From contig NZ_CP011807.3 in the NCBI RefSeq assembly GCF_001029105.3, positions 1,984,001-2,048,000 of the forward strand: 64,000 nucleotides of DNA, written 5' to 3'. This DNA is from Pandoraea faecigallinarum. Lineage in GTDB: Bacteria > Pseudomonadota > Gammaproteobacteria > Burkholderiales > Burkholderiaceae. Each line of letters starts with the position of its first letter. The stretch's first letter is position 1. This document shows, piece after piece, positions 48,703 through 57,298 of the stretch. The notes beneath the pieces were generated by a model. The model worked only from the letters and a program-made list of their open reading frames with translations, ran no database searches and had not been told where the DNA came from. The position numbers and the translations under genes are program-made.

Positions 48703-48840
48703 TGCGCGGTGTCATGGATGCACGTCCTGCAAGCATGGGAGGGCGACGTTCGCGTACGAGCGCTCGCCGCGCGAGATACCGATGTCGCGCATCGATCGTG
48801 CACGTGAGAGAAGAAATATTTCGAAGAAGTGAAAAAAGTA

Positions 48841-48870
48841 TTGGCAGCACGATAAAAACGTCGCTATAAT
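48841..48870 (+). promoter_or_regulatory. Promoter of tRNA-His
   Basis: TTGGCA (48841-48846) and TATAAT (48865-48870) at 18-bp spacing; the tRNA starts 43 bp downstream. Confidence 0.75.
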
Positions 48871-48912
48871 CTTGTTTCTGTTCAGCGAGCAAGTCAAAGC
48901 GCTGATCACGGC

Positions 48913-48989
48913 GGTGGCCGTAGCTCAGTTGGTAGAGTCCTGGATTGTGATTCCAGTCGTCGTGGGTTCGAGTCCCATCGGTCACCCCA
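48913..48989 (+). tRNA. tRNA-His (GTG)
   Basis: 77-nt tRNA including the encoded extra 5' G (G-1) that pairs with C73 and the encoded CCA. Acceptor stem GTGGCCG / CGGTCAC (one G-U), D arm GCTCAGTTGGTAGAG, anticodon loop ATTGTGATT-type with GTG, T arm GTGGG-TTCGAGT-CCCAT. Closely resembles E. coli tRNA-His. Confidence 0.97.
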
Positions 48990-49351
48990 AAATTCCCTTG
49001 TAGTTCAAAGCGTCTCACGCGAATCCTTTTCCCCGCAAGCAATAAACTTTTCCGGCCCGCAGTTGCCGGCGTGCGCTTAATGCGACGATGGTCATAGTGT
49101 TTGTGTGATTTTCGTGTGACTTATACGCACCCGACGCCCCGTAAATCTCACCTCCCTCGATCCATGGCAGCCGACCATCGAGGCGAAAAGCGCGTGACGC
49201 TCCCCGGAAATACCCCATTCCCGGCGGGCATGGGATCGGCGTCAACCGAGCGTCATACCCGGACCCGCACGGCACTCAAGCCGCGCGGGTTTTCATGCCA
49301 GTCCGTGGCGCGCCGTTGATATTCCGCCCACCTCCGCGCCACGCGCGTACG
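48990..49351. other. Intergenic region between tRNA-His and fasciclin gene
   Basis: About 360 bp with no supported gene. Possible reading frames on either strand are short and lack ribosome sites. I see no clear terminator for tRNA-His or for the fasciclin gene. Confidence 0.5.
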
Positions 49352-49930
49352 TTACGGCATCAGTACCTTGTCGACGACATGAATCACGCCGTTGGATTGA
49401 AATACGTCGCCGATGGTGACGTTCGCAACATTTCCCTTGTCGTCGGCGACCATCAAGCGATCGCCCTTTTGCTCGACGGTCAGTGAGTTGCCTTCCACGG
49501 TCTTGAGCATCGCTTTCCCGCCACCGCTTTTGACCATCGTCATCAGGTCATGGGCGCTCAGTCGGCCAGATACGACGTGATACGTCAGGACCTTGTCGAG
49601 CGTTACCTTGTTTTCCGGCTTGAGCAGCGTTTCCACCGTACCGGCGGGAAGGGCGGCAAAGGCCTCGTTGGTCGGCGCGAATACCGTGAACGGTCCCGGC
49701 CCCGACAGCGTCTGCACTAATCCTCCTGCCTTGACCGCGGCCACGAGCGTCGTGTGGTCCTTCGAATTGACCGCGTTTTCGACGATGTTCTTTGAAGGGT
49801 ACATGGCGGCACCTCCCACCATGACCGTCTTATCGTTGCCATCCATTGATGTCGCCGCGGCGTACATGCCCGGCAAGCAGCCGGCGGCGAGCAACACGAA
49901 AAGAAATCCACCCAGTTTTTGCGATCTCAT
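49352..49930 (-). CDS. Secreted fasciclin (FAS1) domain protein
   Basis: 192-residue exported adhesion-type protein with one FAS1 domain (about 48-192): NIVENAVNSKDHTTLVAAV, the H1 motif GPGPFTVFAPTNEAFAALP, YHVVSGRLSAHDL and the H2-like NGVIHVVDKVLMP. The signal peptide could be a lipoprotein one (AAGC at 15-18) or end at MYA-A near 24. It is divergent from an ECF sigma / anti-sigma pair, a common association (SigK-type module), and is the likely regulon member. Confidence 0.92.
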   Translation of the reverse strand: MRSQKLGGFLFVLLAAGCLPGMYAAATSMDGNDKTVMVGGAAMYPSKNIVENAVNSKDHTTLVAAVKAGGLVQTLSGPGPFTVFAPTNEAFAALPAGTVETLLKPENKVTLDKVLTYHVVSGRLSAHDLMTMVKSGGGKAMLKTVEGNSLTVEQKGDRLMVADDKGNVANVTIGDVFQSNGVIHVVDKVLMP

Positions 49931-50223
49931 GTCTTCACCTGTTCATTGGCGCTTCGCGAAGCGGAAGCAATCCGACATACGAGACAGCGACGCAATCGGA
50001 TGCACCTTGCCGAAAAAAATTTCCGGGCTGTTCGTCCGTATCCAAATTCGGCAGCGCGTGCATCCGGATGACGGCGTTGAACGTATCTTCCGGCAACACC
50101 CGTGCATCCGTGCCTCCTCTCGGGCAGAAGGCATCGTCTTCCCTGGCCCGGTTACGGTAAGAGACGAGAGTGCTATATTCCGCACAACATCAACGCAGTG
50201 AGCGTCGCGACTGCCTGGCTCGC

Positions 50224-50841
50224 ATGAACGATTATCCCGAAAGCGAAGACCGCCAACGCCGGGCGCTCATGCGAACGCCCGTTGACGAGGCACGCATTGC
50301 GCAAGAGCGCGAAGCCCTCAACGCGATCCTGGCAGCAGTCGCAAGGCACGACAGAACGGCATTCGCGACGCTATACCGCAGGTCGTCTGCACGTATTTTC
50401 AGCGTGATCCTGCGCGTCGTGAACGACCGTGTGGAAGCCGAGGATCTGCTGCAGGACGTCTACATCAACGTCTGGCGGCGTGCCGCTGCCTTCGACCCGG
50501 CCCGCGGCACAGCGATGACATGGCTCATTTCGCTTGCACGCAACCGCGCCATCGACCGCCTGAGGGAGCGCCGGGAATTGGCTCTCGACGATGCCGACGC
50601 GCTCGCGATTGCGTCGGACGAGCCGACGCCCATCCGCCTCGCAGAGGCCAGCGAAGAGCGGCGCCGGCTGGAAGATTGCCTCCAGCGTCTGGAGCCTCAG
50701 CATCGAAATGCCGTACGCGAGGCGTTTTTCGGCGGTCTTGCCTATAGTGAACTGGCGCGGCGTCTGAACGTACCGCTCGGAACGATGAAGAGTTGGATCC
50801 GGCGAAGTCTCATGCAGCTCAAAGGGTGTCTGGAACCATGA
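50224..50841 (+). CDS. ECF sigma factor, SigK-like
   Basis: 205-residue ECF RNA polymerase sigma factor: sigma2 about 35-105 (AEDLLQDVYINVWRRAAAFDP) and sigma4 about 145-200 (EAFFGGLAYSELARRLNVPLGTMKSWIRRSL). Start MNDYPESEDRQ; a longer frame upstream to 50170 is possible. Its end overlaps the anti-sigma start (ATGA). Confidence 0.93.
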   Translation: MNDYPESEDRQRRALMRTPVDEARIAQEREALNAILAAVARHDRTAFATLYRRSSARIFSVILRVVNDRVEAEDLLQDVYINVWRRAAAFDPARGTAMTWLISLARNRAIDRLRERRELALDDADALAIASDEPTPIRLAEASEERRRLEDCLQRLEPQHRNAVREAFFGGLAYSELARRLNVPLGTMKSWIRRSLMQLKGCLEP

Positions 50842-51572
50842 ACGCGCCGGATGACAACGACGACGAACTCCGCTGCGCCGAGTACGCGCTCGGGGTGCTG
50901 GACGCCGATGAGCGGCAGTCTCTGGAGCGAGACGCGTCGATCCGTCCGGCCCTGATGTCGCGTCTGGTGTGGTGGCAGGCGCGTCTGTCCCCATTGGCGG
51001 AGGACTTGTCGTTGGAAACACCGCCGGACCATGTCTGGGAGCGCATAGCGCAGACGCTGCGCGACAGCAAGAGCAGACCGCCGGCGCGCAACAAGCCTGT
51101 CTCGCTTTGGGACAATCTGGCGATGTGGCGGTGGCTGGGTGTCGGCGCCAGTGCTGCCGCTTTGGCGATGCTTGTGATAACGCTCAGGTTTGGCTCGCCG
51201 GTCCCCGGAACGACGCAAAGCGCATCGACAACCTATCTCGTTGCCACGATCGCCCGTCAGGATGGCGTCGCGCACTGGACGGCGACGATCGCACCCGGAA
51301 CGGATCGACTGATTATTGTGCCTGCCGACCGGCCAACGATCGCGACGGGGCGGACGACCGAGTTGTGGTTGATTCAGGCGAACGCAAAGCCGGTTCCGCT
51401 GGGGGTTTTCGATCCTGTGCGCCCGGCAACAATGCCCTTGTCACGTGAGATCGTGGATGCGCTGGGCCGAGCCCAAGCGGTACTCGCAGTCTCCATCGAG
51501 CCGCCGGGCGGATCGCCCACGGGGCAGCCCACCGGGCCGGTAGTGGCCACCGGAGATCTTCATCCGGCGTAA
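50838..51572 (+). CDS. Anti-sigma factor, RskA-like
   Basis: 244 residues: cytoplasmic anti-sigma region (1-95, ELRCAEYALGVLDADERQSLE; no HxxxCxxC zinc motif), one TM (about 98-117, WRWLGVGASAAALAMLVITL) and a periplasmic RskA domain (about 130-240, ELWLIQANAKPVPLGVF). It binds and silences the sigma factor until regulated intramembrane proteolysis. Translationally coupled to it. Confidence 0.92.
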   Translation: MNAPDDNDDELRCAEYALGVLDADERQSLERDASIRPALMSRLVWWQARLSPLAEDLSLETPPDHVWERIAQTLRDSKSRPPARNKPVSLWDNLAMWRWLGVGASAAALAMLVITLRFGSPVPGTTQSASTTYLVATIARQDGVAHWTATIAPGTDRLIIVPADRPTIATGRTTELWLIQANAKPVPLGVFDPVRPATMPLSREIVDALGRAQAVLAVSIEPPGGSPTGQPTGPVVATGDLHPA

Positions 51573-51915
51573 GGCGGCAGGCTAGCTCCGTATGGGAACG
51601 TACGGTGCCCCGGTCAGAACGCGGCATTGCGTTCGCATTTGCGCGTGAAACTCAGTGGGGCCGATATTGCTTTTCCGAGGATCGCTTGCGAAGCGCCGAC
51701 GCGCCACGGTCTTCGACGGCGGTGCCGCTGCAACGGCGGCGCCCGGGGGAAATCGCAAAGTTTGATCTACGTCTAATTTCCGGTTCGACGCCCGGTGCCG
51801 GGCCGGGCGGGACCGTCCATAATGGACTCGTCATGTTTTCATGACCCTGTCTTCCCGGGGTGAACATGGTGCCCCATGCGTCCCGGTTTCGAAACCCACC
51901 TCCCTCAGGTGGGTT
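51573..51915. other. Intergenic region between anti-sigma gene and IS element
   Basis: 343 bp with no supported gene. It ends in the left copy of the AACCCACCT hairpin that flanks the IS. The likely anti-sigma operon terminator is this hairpin or its right copy. Confidence 0.5.
51893..51915 (+). repeat. Left flanking direct repeat (hairpin)
   Basis: 23 bp: stem AACCCACCT, loop CCCTC, stem AGGTGGGTT, abutting the IS left end. An identical copy in the same orientation lies at 53485-53507. Because the loop is direct rather than inverted, it is not part of the IS terminal repeat; a target-site duplication is the simplest reading. Confidence 0.75.
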
Positions 51916-51937
51916 CAGATTGCTGACGAACCCCTCG
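51916..51937 (+). repeat. IS left terminal inverted repeat
   Basis: CAGATTGCTGAC followed by GAACCCCTCG; matches the reverse complement of the right end except one substitution and a one-base indel. Confidence 0.75.
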
Positions 51938-51963
51938 TTTTTCGGAGCGAGGGGTTTTATCTT

Positions 51964-53448
51964 TTAGGCAAGGGCGAATGGGCAGCGTAAGGGCGCGCAC
52001 ATTGAGAGACAAGCCCTCAGGACGCTCATGAGCCACCGAAACGGGCGCCAGAGGTACGAGCGCTCGCCTGCACGCGCCCGTAGGCGCGCCACCAGCATCG
52101 CAATTTTCTTGATGTTCTGCGCCGCCGCAGCCAACAAGCACTGCTCGGCCACCTTGCGCAGCCCGCGCATGCGCGCATAGCGATGCCCATGCAGTTGCTT
52201 GGCATCGGCAAAGCTGCGTTCCACCGTCTCCTTGCGCCGCGCGTAAATGCGTCGTCCCCACTCGCTCAGCCGCCTCGCGTCCACCCGCTGCTTGGCGCGC
52301 TCCCAGACGTGGCGCGTCACCACCTTCACCGCGTTGGCACTGTTCGTGCACTGTGCTCGTACCGGGCAGCATCGGCATATCCGAGCATCGGATTTGTATT
52401 CCCGATAGCCGAGCCGGTTAGTCGTGCTGTACGGCAGCGCCTGTCCCTGCGGGCACACGTACTCGTTGCGGTACGCGTCGTATTGGAACTGCCGTTTGTA
52501 GAACAGCCCCGGCTTGTGGTTCGGCGTGCGATAGCCCATCACCCCGGCAATCTCCCGCTCCTCGAGCCCCTGGCACACCGCCGGCGTGAAGTAGCCAGCA
52601 TCCAGCCCCACCGCTTCCACCTTGAACTCGAAGCGCTCGCGCTGTCGATCCAGCCGCTCCAGATACGGCTGGCTGTCGTGCACCGAGGCCGGCGTCACAT
52701 GCGTATCGGTAATGATCGCGTGCTTGGCGTCCACCGTGCGGTGGTCCAGATAGAAGAAGCCCTTCGGCTTGTCGTCCCGCACCATGTAGCCGCTGTCCGG
52801 ATCGGTCCGGCTGATCTTGGTGTCCTTGCTCGACGGCGGCTCATCGTCGTCCCGATTCAGCGGCTTCTTGCCATGCGCGGCCCGGTCCGCATCCACTGCC
52901 GCATTGAGCTTCTCCAGATAGGCCGCAGGCGTCTGTTCCAGCTTTACCACGTCGAACTTGTTCTTGTTCGCATTGGCCTTCAGGTGCGTGCTGTCGGTGT
53001 ACAGCACACGGCCATCGACCAGACCACGGCCCATCGCCTGGCGCACGATCTCGTCGAATATCTCCTGATACACCGTCGTGTCCGTGAAGCGTCGGCGGCG
53101 ATTCTGTGAGAACGTCGACGCATCCGGCACCTTGTCGGTCAGCCGAAACCGGGCGAACCACCGGTAGGCGACGTTGACCTGGACCTCGCGCATCAACTGC
53201 CGCTCACTGCGCACTCCAAACAGGTAGCCGATGAACAGCAGCTTGAACATCACCACCGGATCGAGCGCCGGACGACCGTTGTCTGCGCAGTACAGATGCG
53301 CGACCTTTTCGCGGATGAATTCGAAATCCACTGCCGCGTCGATCTGGCGCAGCAGGTGGTCCTTCGGCACGAGTTCCTCGAGCGTCACCATCTCGAGTTC
53401 GTGCTGCGTGGGCGTCGGGATCTTTAGCATCCTGCTATTAAAAAACAA
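51964..53448 (-). CDS. IS1182-family transposase
   Basis: 494-residue DDE transposase (M7 at 53430 is the likelier start, LKIPTPTQHELEMV). It has the DUF772-type N-terminal domain (RPALDPVVMFKLLFIGYLFGVRSERQLMREV), the DDE core with D in VLYTDSTHLKANANK, D in AVGLDAGYFTP and E in RKETVERSFADAKQLHG, and a Cys-rich insert CRCCPVRAQC. Frame is intact. Confidence 0.93.
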   Translation of the reverse strand: MFFNSRMLKIPTPTQHELEMVTLEELVPKDHLLRQIDAAVDFEFIREKVAHLYCADNGRPALDPVVMFKLLFIGYLFGVRSERQLMREVQVNVAYRWFARFRLTDKVPDASTFSQNRRRRFTDTTVYQEIFDEIVRQAMGRGLVDGRVLYTDSTHLKANANKNKFDVVKLEQTPAAYLEKLNAAVDADRAAHGKKPLNRDDDEPPSSKDTKISRTDPDSGYMVRDDKPKGFFYLDHRTVDAKHAIITDTHVTPASVHDSQPYLERLDRQRERFEFKVEAVGLDAGYFTPAVCQGLEEREIAGVMGYRTPNHKPGLFYKRQFQYDAYRNEYVCPQGQALPYSTTNRLGYREYKSDARICRCCPVRAQCTNSANAVKVVTRHVWERAKQRVDARRLSEWGRRIYARRKETVERSFADAKQLHGHRYARMRGLRKVAEQCLLAAAAQNIKKIAMLVARLRARAGERSYLWRPFRWLMSVLRACLSMCAPLRCPFALA

Positions 53449-53463
53449 AACCCTCGCACTTGG

Positions 53464-53484
53464 CGAGGGTTTGTCAGCAATCTG
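53464..53484 (-). repeat. IS right terminal inverted repeat
   Basis: Reading inward: CAGATTGCTGAC followed by AAACCCTCG; partner of the left repeat at 51916-51937. Confidence 0.75.
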
Positions 53485-53513
53485 AACCCACCTCCCTCAG
53501 GTGGGTTTTTTTT
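53485..53513 (+). terminator. Right flanking hairpin copy / intrinsic terminator
   Basis: Same 23-bp hairpin as on the left (53485-53507), here followed by an unbroken run of T residues (to 53513). This is a proper intrinsic terminator on the + strand, probably the original terminator of the sigma/anti-sigma operon into which the IS inserted. Confidence 0.7.
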
Positions 53514-53637
53514 CGGCCGGACAACGGGGAATGTCGTCTTGGCGTACCGTCGCAATGTCACCGATGGAATTCGAACGTGCTAGGATTTTTGGCAAGGCAG
53601 TGCGTTTTTCGACTTTCACGACATTGCGGAGACACCC

Positions 53638-53892
53638 ATGAGTACCTTTTTGCACGGCGGCCTCGGACTGGGCCGCGACGGCAAATCCGTGAGTTTTTAC
53701 GTCAGCGTCGACGGGAAGGTCTGGACCTGCCGGATTGGCCGCGCGGCGCTCAACCGGCTGTCCGGCGTCGATGCCGGCGGTGAAGCCCTTTTCGACCAGT
53801 TCGTCGAATTCGAGGACGATATTGTCGAACTCGCCGCCCGCGCCGTTGCCGATGGCGCCGTCACGGAACCGGTAGAGGTCGGCGCCACGTAA
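53638..53892 (+). CDS. Small conserved-type protein, DUF1488-like
   Basis: 84 residues (MSTFLHGGLGLGRD). The core SVSFYVSVDGKVWTCRIGRAALNRL ... FDDIVELAARAV-like pattern resembles DUF1488 proteins common in Burkholderiaceae. Function unknown. The family assignment is tentative. Confidence 0.6.
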   Translation: MSTFLHGGLGLGRDGKSVSFYVSVDGKVWTCRIGRAALNRLSGVDAGGEALFDQFVEFEDDIVELAARAVADGAVTEPVEVGAT

Positions 53893-53897
53893 CCCCC

Positions 53898-53925
53898 GTC
53901 CGTAGTGCTGTCCGTAGTGCTGTCC
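53898..53925 (+). repeat. Short tandem repeat
   Basis: Two and a third copies of a 12-bp unit GTCCGTAGTGCT just after the DUF1488-like gene. Confidence 0.7.
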
Positions 53926-54011
53926 ATCGGTCGAACGCTTTCGCGCCGGTTCGCCACGCAAGACCGGTCACCTTCGAGCATCTCGCCAATCGGGGATATA
54001 CGGAGTTCGTC

Positions 54012-54260
54012 ATGAGCTACGAGTCACATGAGCAGGTCTACGATTACCGCGCGGGCTATCGCATCCGCGTTCGTGCTTTCCAGAGCGAGTACGCCGGACC
54101 GTGGGACTATCTGGTGCAGGTGATCCGGCACGATAAACCGGAAGGCCCCGAGGTGCGTTCGCCCGACGGCCATCGCGACAATCGCCTCGACGCCGAAATG
54201 GCCGGACGAAAAGCGGGCGAGCGCATCGTCGACGGATTGCTCGGAGACGGCGACGCCTGA
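54012..54260 (+). CDS. Small hypothetical protein
   Basis: 82 residues, MSYESHEQVYDYRAGYRIRV; Tyr/Arg-rich first half predicted as beta-strands, C-terminal helix (AEMAGRKAGERIVDGLLG). No family recognised. The coding call rests on codon pattern and length, with a GGAG-like ribosome site (CGGAG, 54000-54004) about 8 bp before the ATG. Confidence 0.55.
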   Translation: MSYESHEQVYDYRAGYRIRVRAFQSEYAGPWDYLVQVIRHDKPEGPEVRSPDGHRDNRLDAEMAGRKAGERIVDGLLGDGDA

Positions 54261-54361
54261 TCCCGCCCAGCAGCGCCCTCGCGTGTCGCCACGTGCCGTC
54301 AGGGGGCGGGAAAGTCACCGCGCCGGGGGGTGTTCGCGACGTGGCGAACCGCACGGCCTCC

Positions 54362-56098
54362 CTATGGGGGGATGGCCGCACTAACGCGTAATCGCCAGAG
54401 ACCGCCGGCCGACACTTCGGCCACACCGTCCTCTTTCAGTTTCTCCAGATGAGCGCGCAGCGAGCGTCGCGCGACACCATGGCGCGCCGCCGGCACGTCG
54501 GCGTACACGACCGGGGTCAAGGCCTCCACGGTTGCCGGGCCGACGTCGCCCAATGCGGCGACAGTGGCGGCCTCGCGGGCGAGCCGATGGGCGACGAGTC
54601 GCGCGATCCGTGCTCCGGGACGATCCATCACGAAGCCATGTCCGGGGGCGAGCCAGTGCGGGTCGAGCGACGACAGCTTTTCCAGCGACTTCAGATACGT
54701 CGCCATGTGTCCGTCCGGCGGGTTGATGACGACCGTCGAGCCCTGCATGACGTGATCGCCCGTGAAGATCAGTCCGGTGTCGTCGAGGCCGTAGCAAAGG
54801 TGATTGGCCGCATGCCCCGGCGTGTGGATCGCCCGCAGAACGCGCCCGTCGGGCAGGAGTGTGGCATCGCCGTCGGAGAGTGTCACGTCCGGCACGAATG
54901 TCGTGTCCTGCCCTTCGTCGTGCAGGGCTTGCATGCCATACGTGGTTGCGCCCGTCCTGGCTTTCAGCAATCGCGCCCCGGGCGAATGATCGCGATGGGT
55001 GTGCGTGACGAAAATCTGGCGGATGGCGCCCGGTGCGGCGCGCACGATCGCGTCGATGTGCCCCGGGTCGTCCGGCCCCGGATCGATGACGGCCCAGGCG
55101 TTATCCGGCCCTCCGCCTACGAGGTACGTGTTCGTGCCGGGGCCGGTCATCATGCCCGGATTGGGGGCCGCGATACGCAGCACGCCGGGCAAGAGCGTCA
55201 CAGCGCGGCCGGGCGTGATCTCGTAGCTGCCCGTGCCTCGTGCGTCGGGATCCGTGAGGAGAAGTTCGGCCCACGCCGGCTCATCCGGTGTGACGGGCCA
55301 GCGCCCGCGCTTTCCGTTTGCGAGACGCGGCTCGATGCGAGGCACCTCGCCCAGCGCTCCTGCGGCCGAGATGGCGCGTTCGGCAGTCCCCATGCCTTCG
55401 AGCCATTGCAGCAACTTTCGGGTGGGCGGCAGCAGACGCAATTGATCCGCATGCGCGAGCGCATAGTGCGGACGCATCCAGCGATGCGCCGCCGTCTCGA
55501 TGCCGTCGACTTCGACCGGCTGCTCCTCAGGCAGCATCGCGAGAAAGAAGCGCGTATCGAAGCGCTTGGGCAGGGCCGCAGGGGTCACCCAATGGCTCAG
55601 ATAATGCAGACGGCCAGGCGTGAGGCGCACGTCCAGCGATCGGCACAGCGACGCAATGTCGACCTTCCCGTCGTGAAGCGCTTCGCGTTGCTCACGCATC
55701 GCGTCCAGACGAGGCGTGTCCAATGCCGCGCCGCGAGCATCGTTTGCGAACGCCACCCCGGTTTCCTCGAAGCATTCGCGCATGGCGGCGACATAGAAGT
55801 CGAGACCGCCTTCGGGTAGCCGCAGGCGCGCGCTGGCGGTCGCGTCGTCGAGGCCCTCGCAGACCGCGTGTCCAAGCCGATCGGCGGCGTCGACGACACC
55901 CCCGGGAAATACATAGGCGTCGGAACTGAAATCACCGGCCCGAACGGCCCGCCGCAACAGCAGCACTTCCATGCCGCTCGCGCGTTCGCGCAGCACGACG
56001 AGACTCGCCGCCATCCGGAGCGATTTGAGGGGCGACGCACGATGCGAAGGGTCGGACGATGACGATTGCACTGCGCAACGATCCGGACGATCTGCCAT
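54362..56098 (-). CDS. Nudix hydrolase fused to metallo-beta-lactamase-fold hydrolase
   Basis: 578 residues. The N-terminal Nudix-like region (about 30-230) has YVFPGGVVDAADR and the box-like AAMRECFEETGVAFAND. An MBL hydrolase domain follows (about 290-510) with TNTYLVGGG, the metal motif THTHRDHSPGA, TPGHAANHLCY, FTGDHVMQG and LAPGHGFVM, then a winged-helix-like C-terminus (LRAHLEKLKEDGVAEV). The MBL half resembles LACTB2-like proteins. Nudix box spacing is atypical, so its catalytic status is uncertain. Substrate unknown. Confidence 0.85.
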   Translation of the reverse strand: MADRPDRCAVQSSSSDPSHRASPLKSLRMAASLVVLRERASGMEVLLLRRAVRAGDFSSDAYVFPGGVVDAADRLGHAVCEGLDDATASARLRLPEGGLDFYVAAMRECFEETGVAFANDARGAALDTPRLDAMREQREALHDGKVDIASLCRSLDVRLTPGRLHYLSHWVTPAALPKRFDTRFFLAMLPEEQPVEVDGIETAAHRWMRPHYALAHADQLRLLPPTRKLLQWLEGMGTAERAISAAGALGEVPRIEPRLANGKRGRWPVTPDEPAWAELLLTDPDARGTGSYEITPGRAVTLLPGVLRIAAPNPGMMTGPGTNTYLVGGGPDNAWAVIDPGPDDPGHIDAIVRAAPGAIRQIFVTHTHRDHSPGARLLKARTGATTYGMQALHDEGQDTTFVPDVTLSDGDATLLPDGRVLRAIHTPGHAANHLCYGLDDTGLIFTGDHVMQGSTVVINPPDGHMATYLKSLEKLSSLDPHWLAPGHGFVMDRPGARIARLVAHRLAREAATVAALGDVGPATVEALTPVVYADVPAARHGVARRSLRAHLEKLKEDGVAEVSAGGLWRLRVSAAIPP

Positions 56099-56275
56099 GA
56101 GACGTGCGCGTTCGAGCCGCGCGAAATCGGAAAGGCCTTAGTGTGCCATCGGAAACGCAACGCCGCAGGCGGGGATAGCCACGATGGGCCGCGTGCAGGA
56201 AATTACGGTAAGGATGTGAGGAAATCGGGACCGCCTTGCCCGCGCGCACCATGACCAGAGGCGAGGGCGATGCGA

Positions 56276-57298
56276 CTAAATGGCGTCGTTGGCGGCCTGC
56301 GTCGGCACGGTCGTTACATCGTGACGGGTGTGATCGTTATGCGTGCGCGGCATGCGCGCGGCGACGTCTTGCAGCCACTGCATCGTCGCTTTCGGTTGCG
56401 TGACGGGCAGCATGTGCCCGCCCTCGACGAGTGTCAGGCGCACGCGCGGATTCGCAAGAGGCATCGACTCGCCGTGCTGACGGTAATCGAGAATCCGGTC
56501 GCCCCGTCCATAGAGGATATCGACGGGGACCGTCAGCGCGGCGTAACGGGCGGCGAGGGCGGACATGCCGCGCTCCGCGGCGAGCATATCGACGCTGCCC
56601 GCTTCGAAGCTGCCGGGACGAAACCCGAGCACGCCGCCGCCGCGAATCAGGAAGTCCTTCGGTGCGTCTTCCGGGCCGAAGACATAAGCGAGTGTCGCGC
56701 GTCCCGTCATCATGCCGAGGGGAACGGCAAGCGTGCGCGCGACCCAGCGACGCCACCATGCCCGGCGAATCGCGAGCGCGCGAAATGCCGCGGGAACCTC
56801 GGAGACCGGTTGCGTGAGCGGTGCGATCAACGCGAGCGCCCCCACACGTTGCGGATGATCGAGCGCGAGCATCAGCGATACGGCACCGCCAAGCGAGTGC
56901 CCGACGACCAGCGGACGCTCCAGCGCGAGCCGGTCGAGGACCTGCGCGACGACACTCGCTTGCGACGCGATGGCGGCGTCGTGCCCGGCGGCGCGCGTCG
57001 AGTAGCCGGAGCCGGGACGGTCGATGAGCACGATGCGATGCGTGCGCGCCATTGCCGCCAACGGCAGATAGGCGAAGTTGCGTAACTGCCCGCAAAGCCC
57101 GTGAATGAACACGATGGGCGGGCCGTGACCGAAGTCGACGTAATGCACCTGTTCGCCGTCGATGTCGAGAAACCGGCCGTCCGGCGGTACAGCCGCTTCG
57201 GCGTGCCGGGCAATGCGTCGTGTGACGTGCCTCAGCGCGAACACCCCTGCGACGCATGCGGTGACGAGGCAGGTGAGCAGGGCGGCGAGGATGCTCAT
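56276..57298 (-). CDS. Alpha/beta-fold hydrolase (probable esterase)
   Basis: 340 residues from ATG 57298: an N-terminal hydrophobic signal/anchor (ILAALLTCLVTACVAGVFAL), then the oxyanion HGLCGQ, nucleophile elbow GHSLGGA (Ser), acid YGRGDRILD and catalytic His in EGGHMLPVTQP. It overlaps the monooxygenase stop by 4 bp. In the cassette it would hydrolyse the ester made by the monooxygenase (inference). Confidence 0.88.
   Translation of the reverse strand: MSILAALLTCLVTACVAGVFALRHVTRRIARHAEAAVPPDGRFLDIDGEQVHYVDFGHGPPIVFIHGLCGQLRNFAYLPLAAMARTHRIVLIDRPGSGYSTRAAGHDAAIASQASVVAQVLDRLALERPLVVGHSLGGAVSLMLALDHPQRVGALALIAPLTQPVSEVPAAFRALAIRRAWWRRWVARTLAVPLGMMTGRATLAYVFGPEDAPKDFLIRGGGVLGFRPGSFEAGSVDMLAAERGMSALAARYAALTVPVDILYGRGDRILDYRQHGESMPLANPRVRLTLVEGGHMLPVTQPKATMQWLQDVAARMPRTHNDHTRHDVTTVPTQAANDAI

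Larger units (their letters stand above)
51916..53484 (-). mobile_element. IS1182-family insertion sequence, complete
   Basis: 1569-bp element with one transposase gene and imperfect terminal inverted repeats of about 20 bp (both ends read inward CAGATTGCTGAC, then A/G-AACCC-(C)-TCG). Inside each end is a stem-loop: AACCCCTCG / CGAGGGGTT at 51929-51956 and AAACCCTCGC / GCGAGGGTTT at 53448-53472. Flanked by 23-bp direct hairpin copies. The full-length transposase frame suggests recent insertion and possible activity. Confidence 0.85.

Noticed and set aside
49015..49319. Short frames near tRNA-His
   Set aside because: Overlapping on both strands, no recognisable start site or domain.
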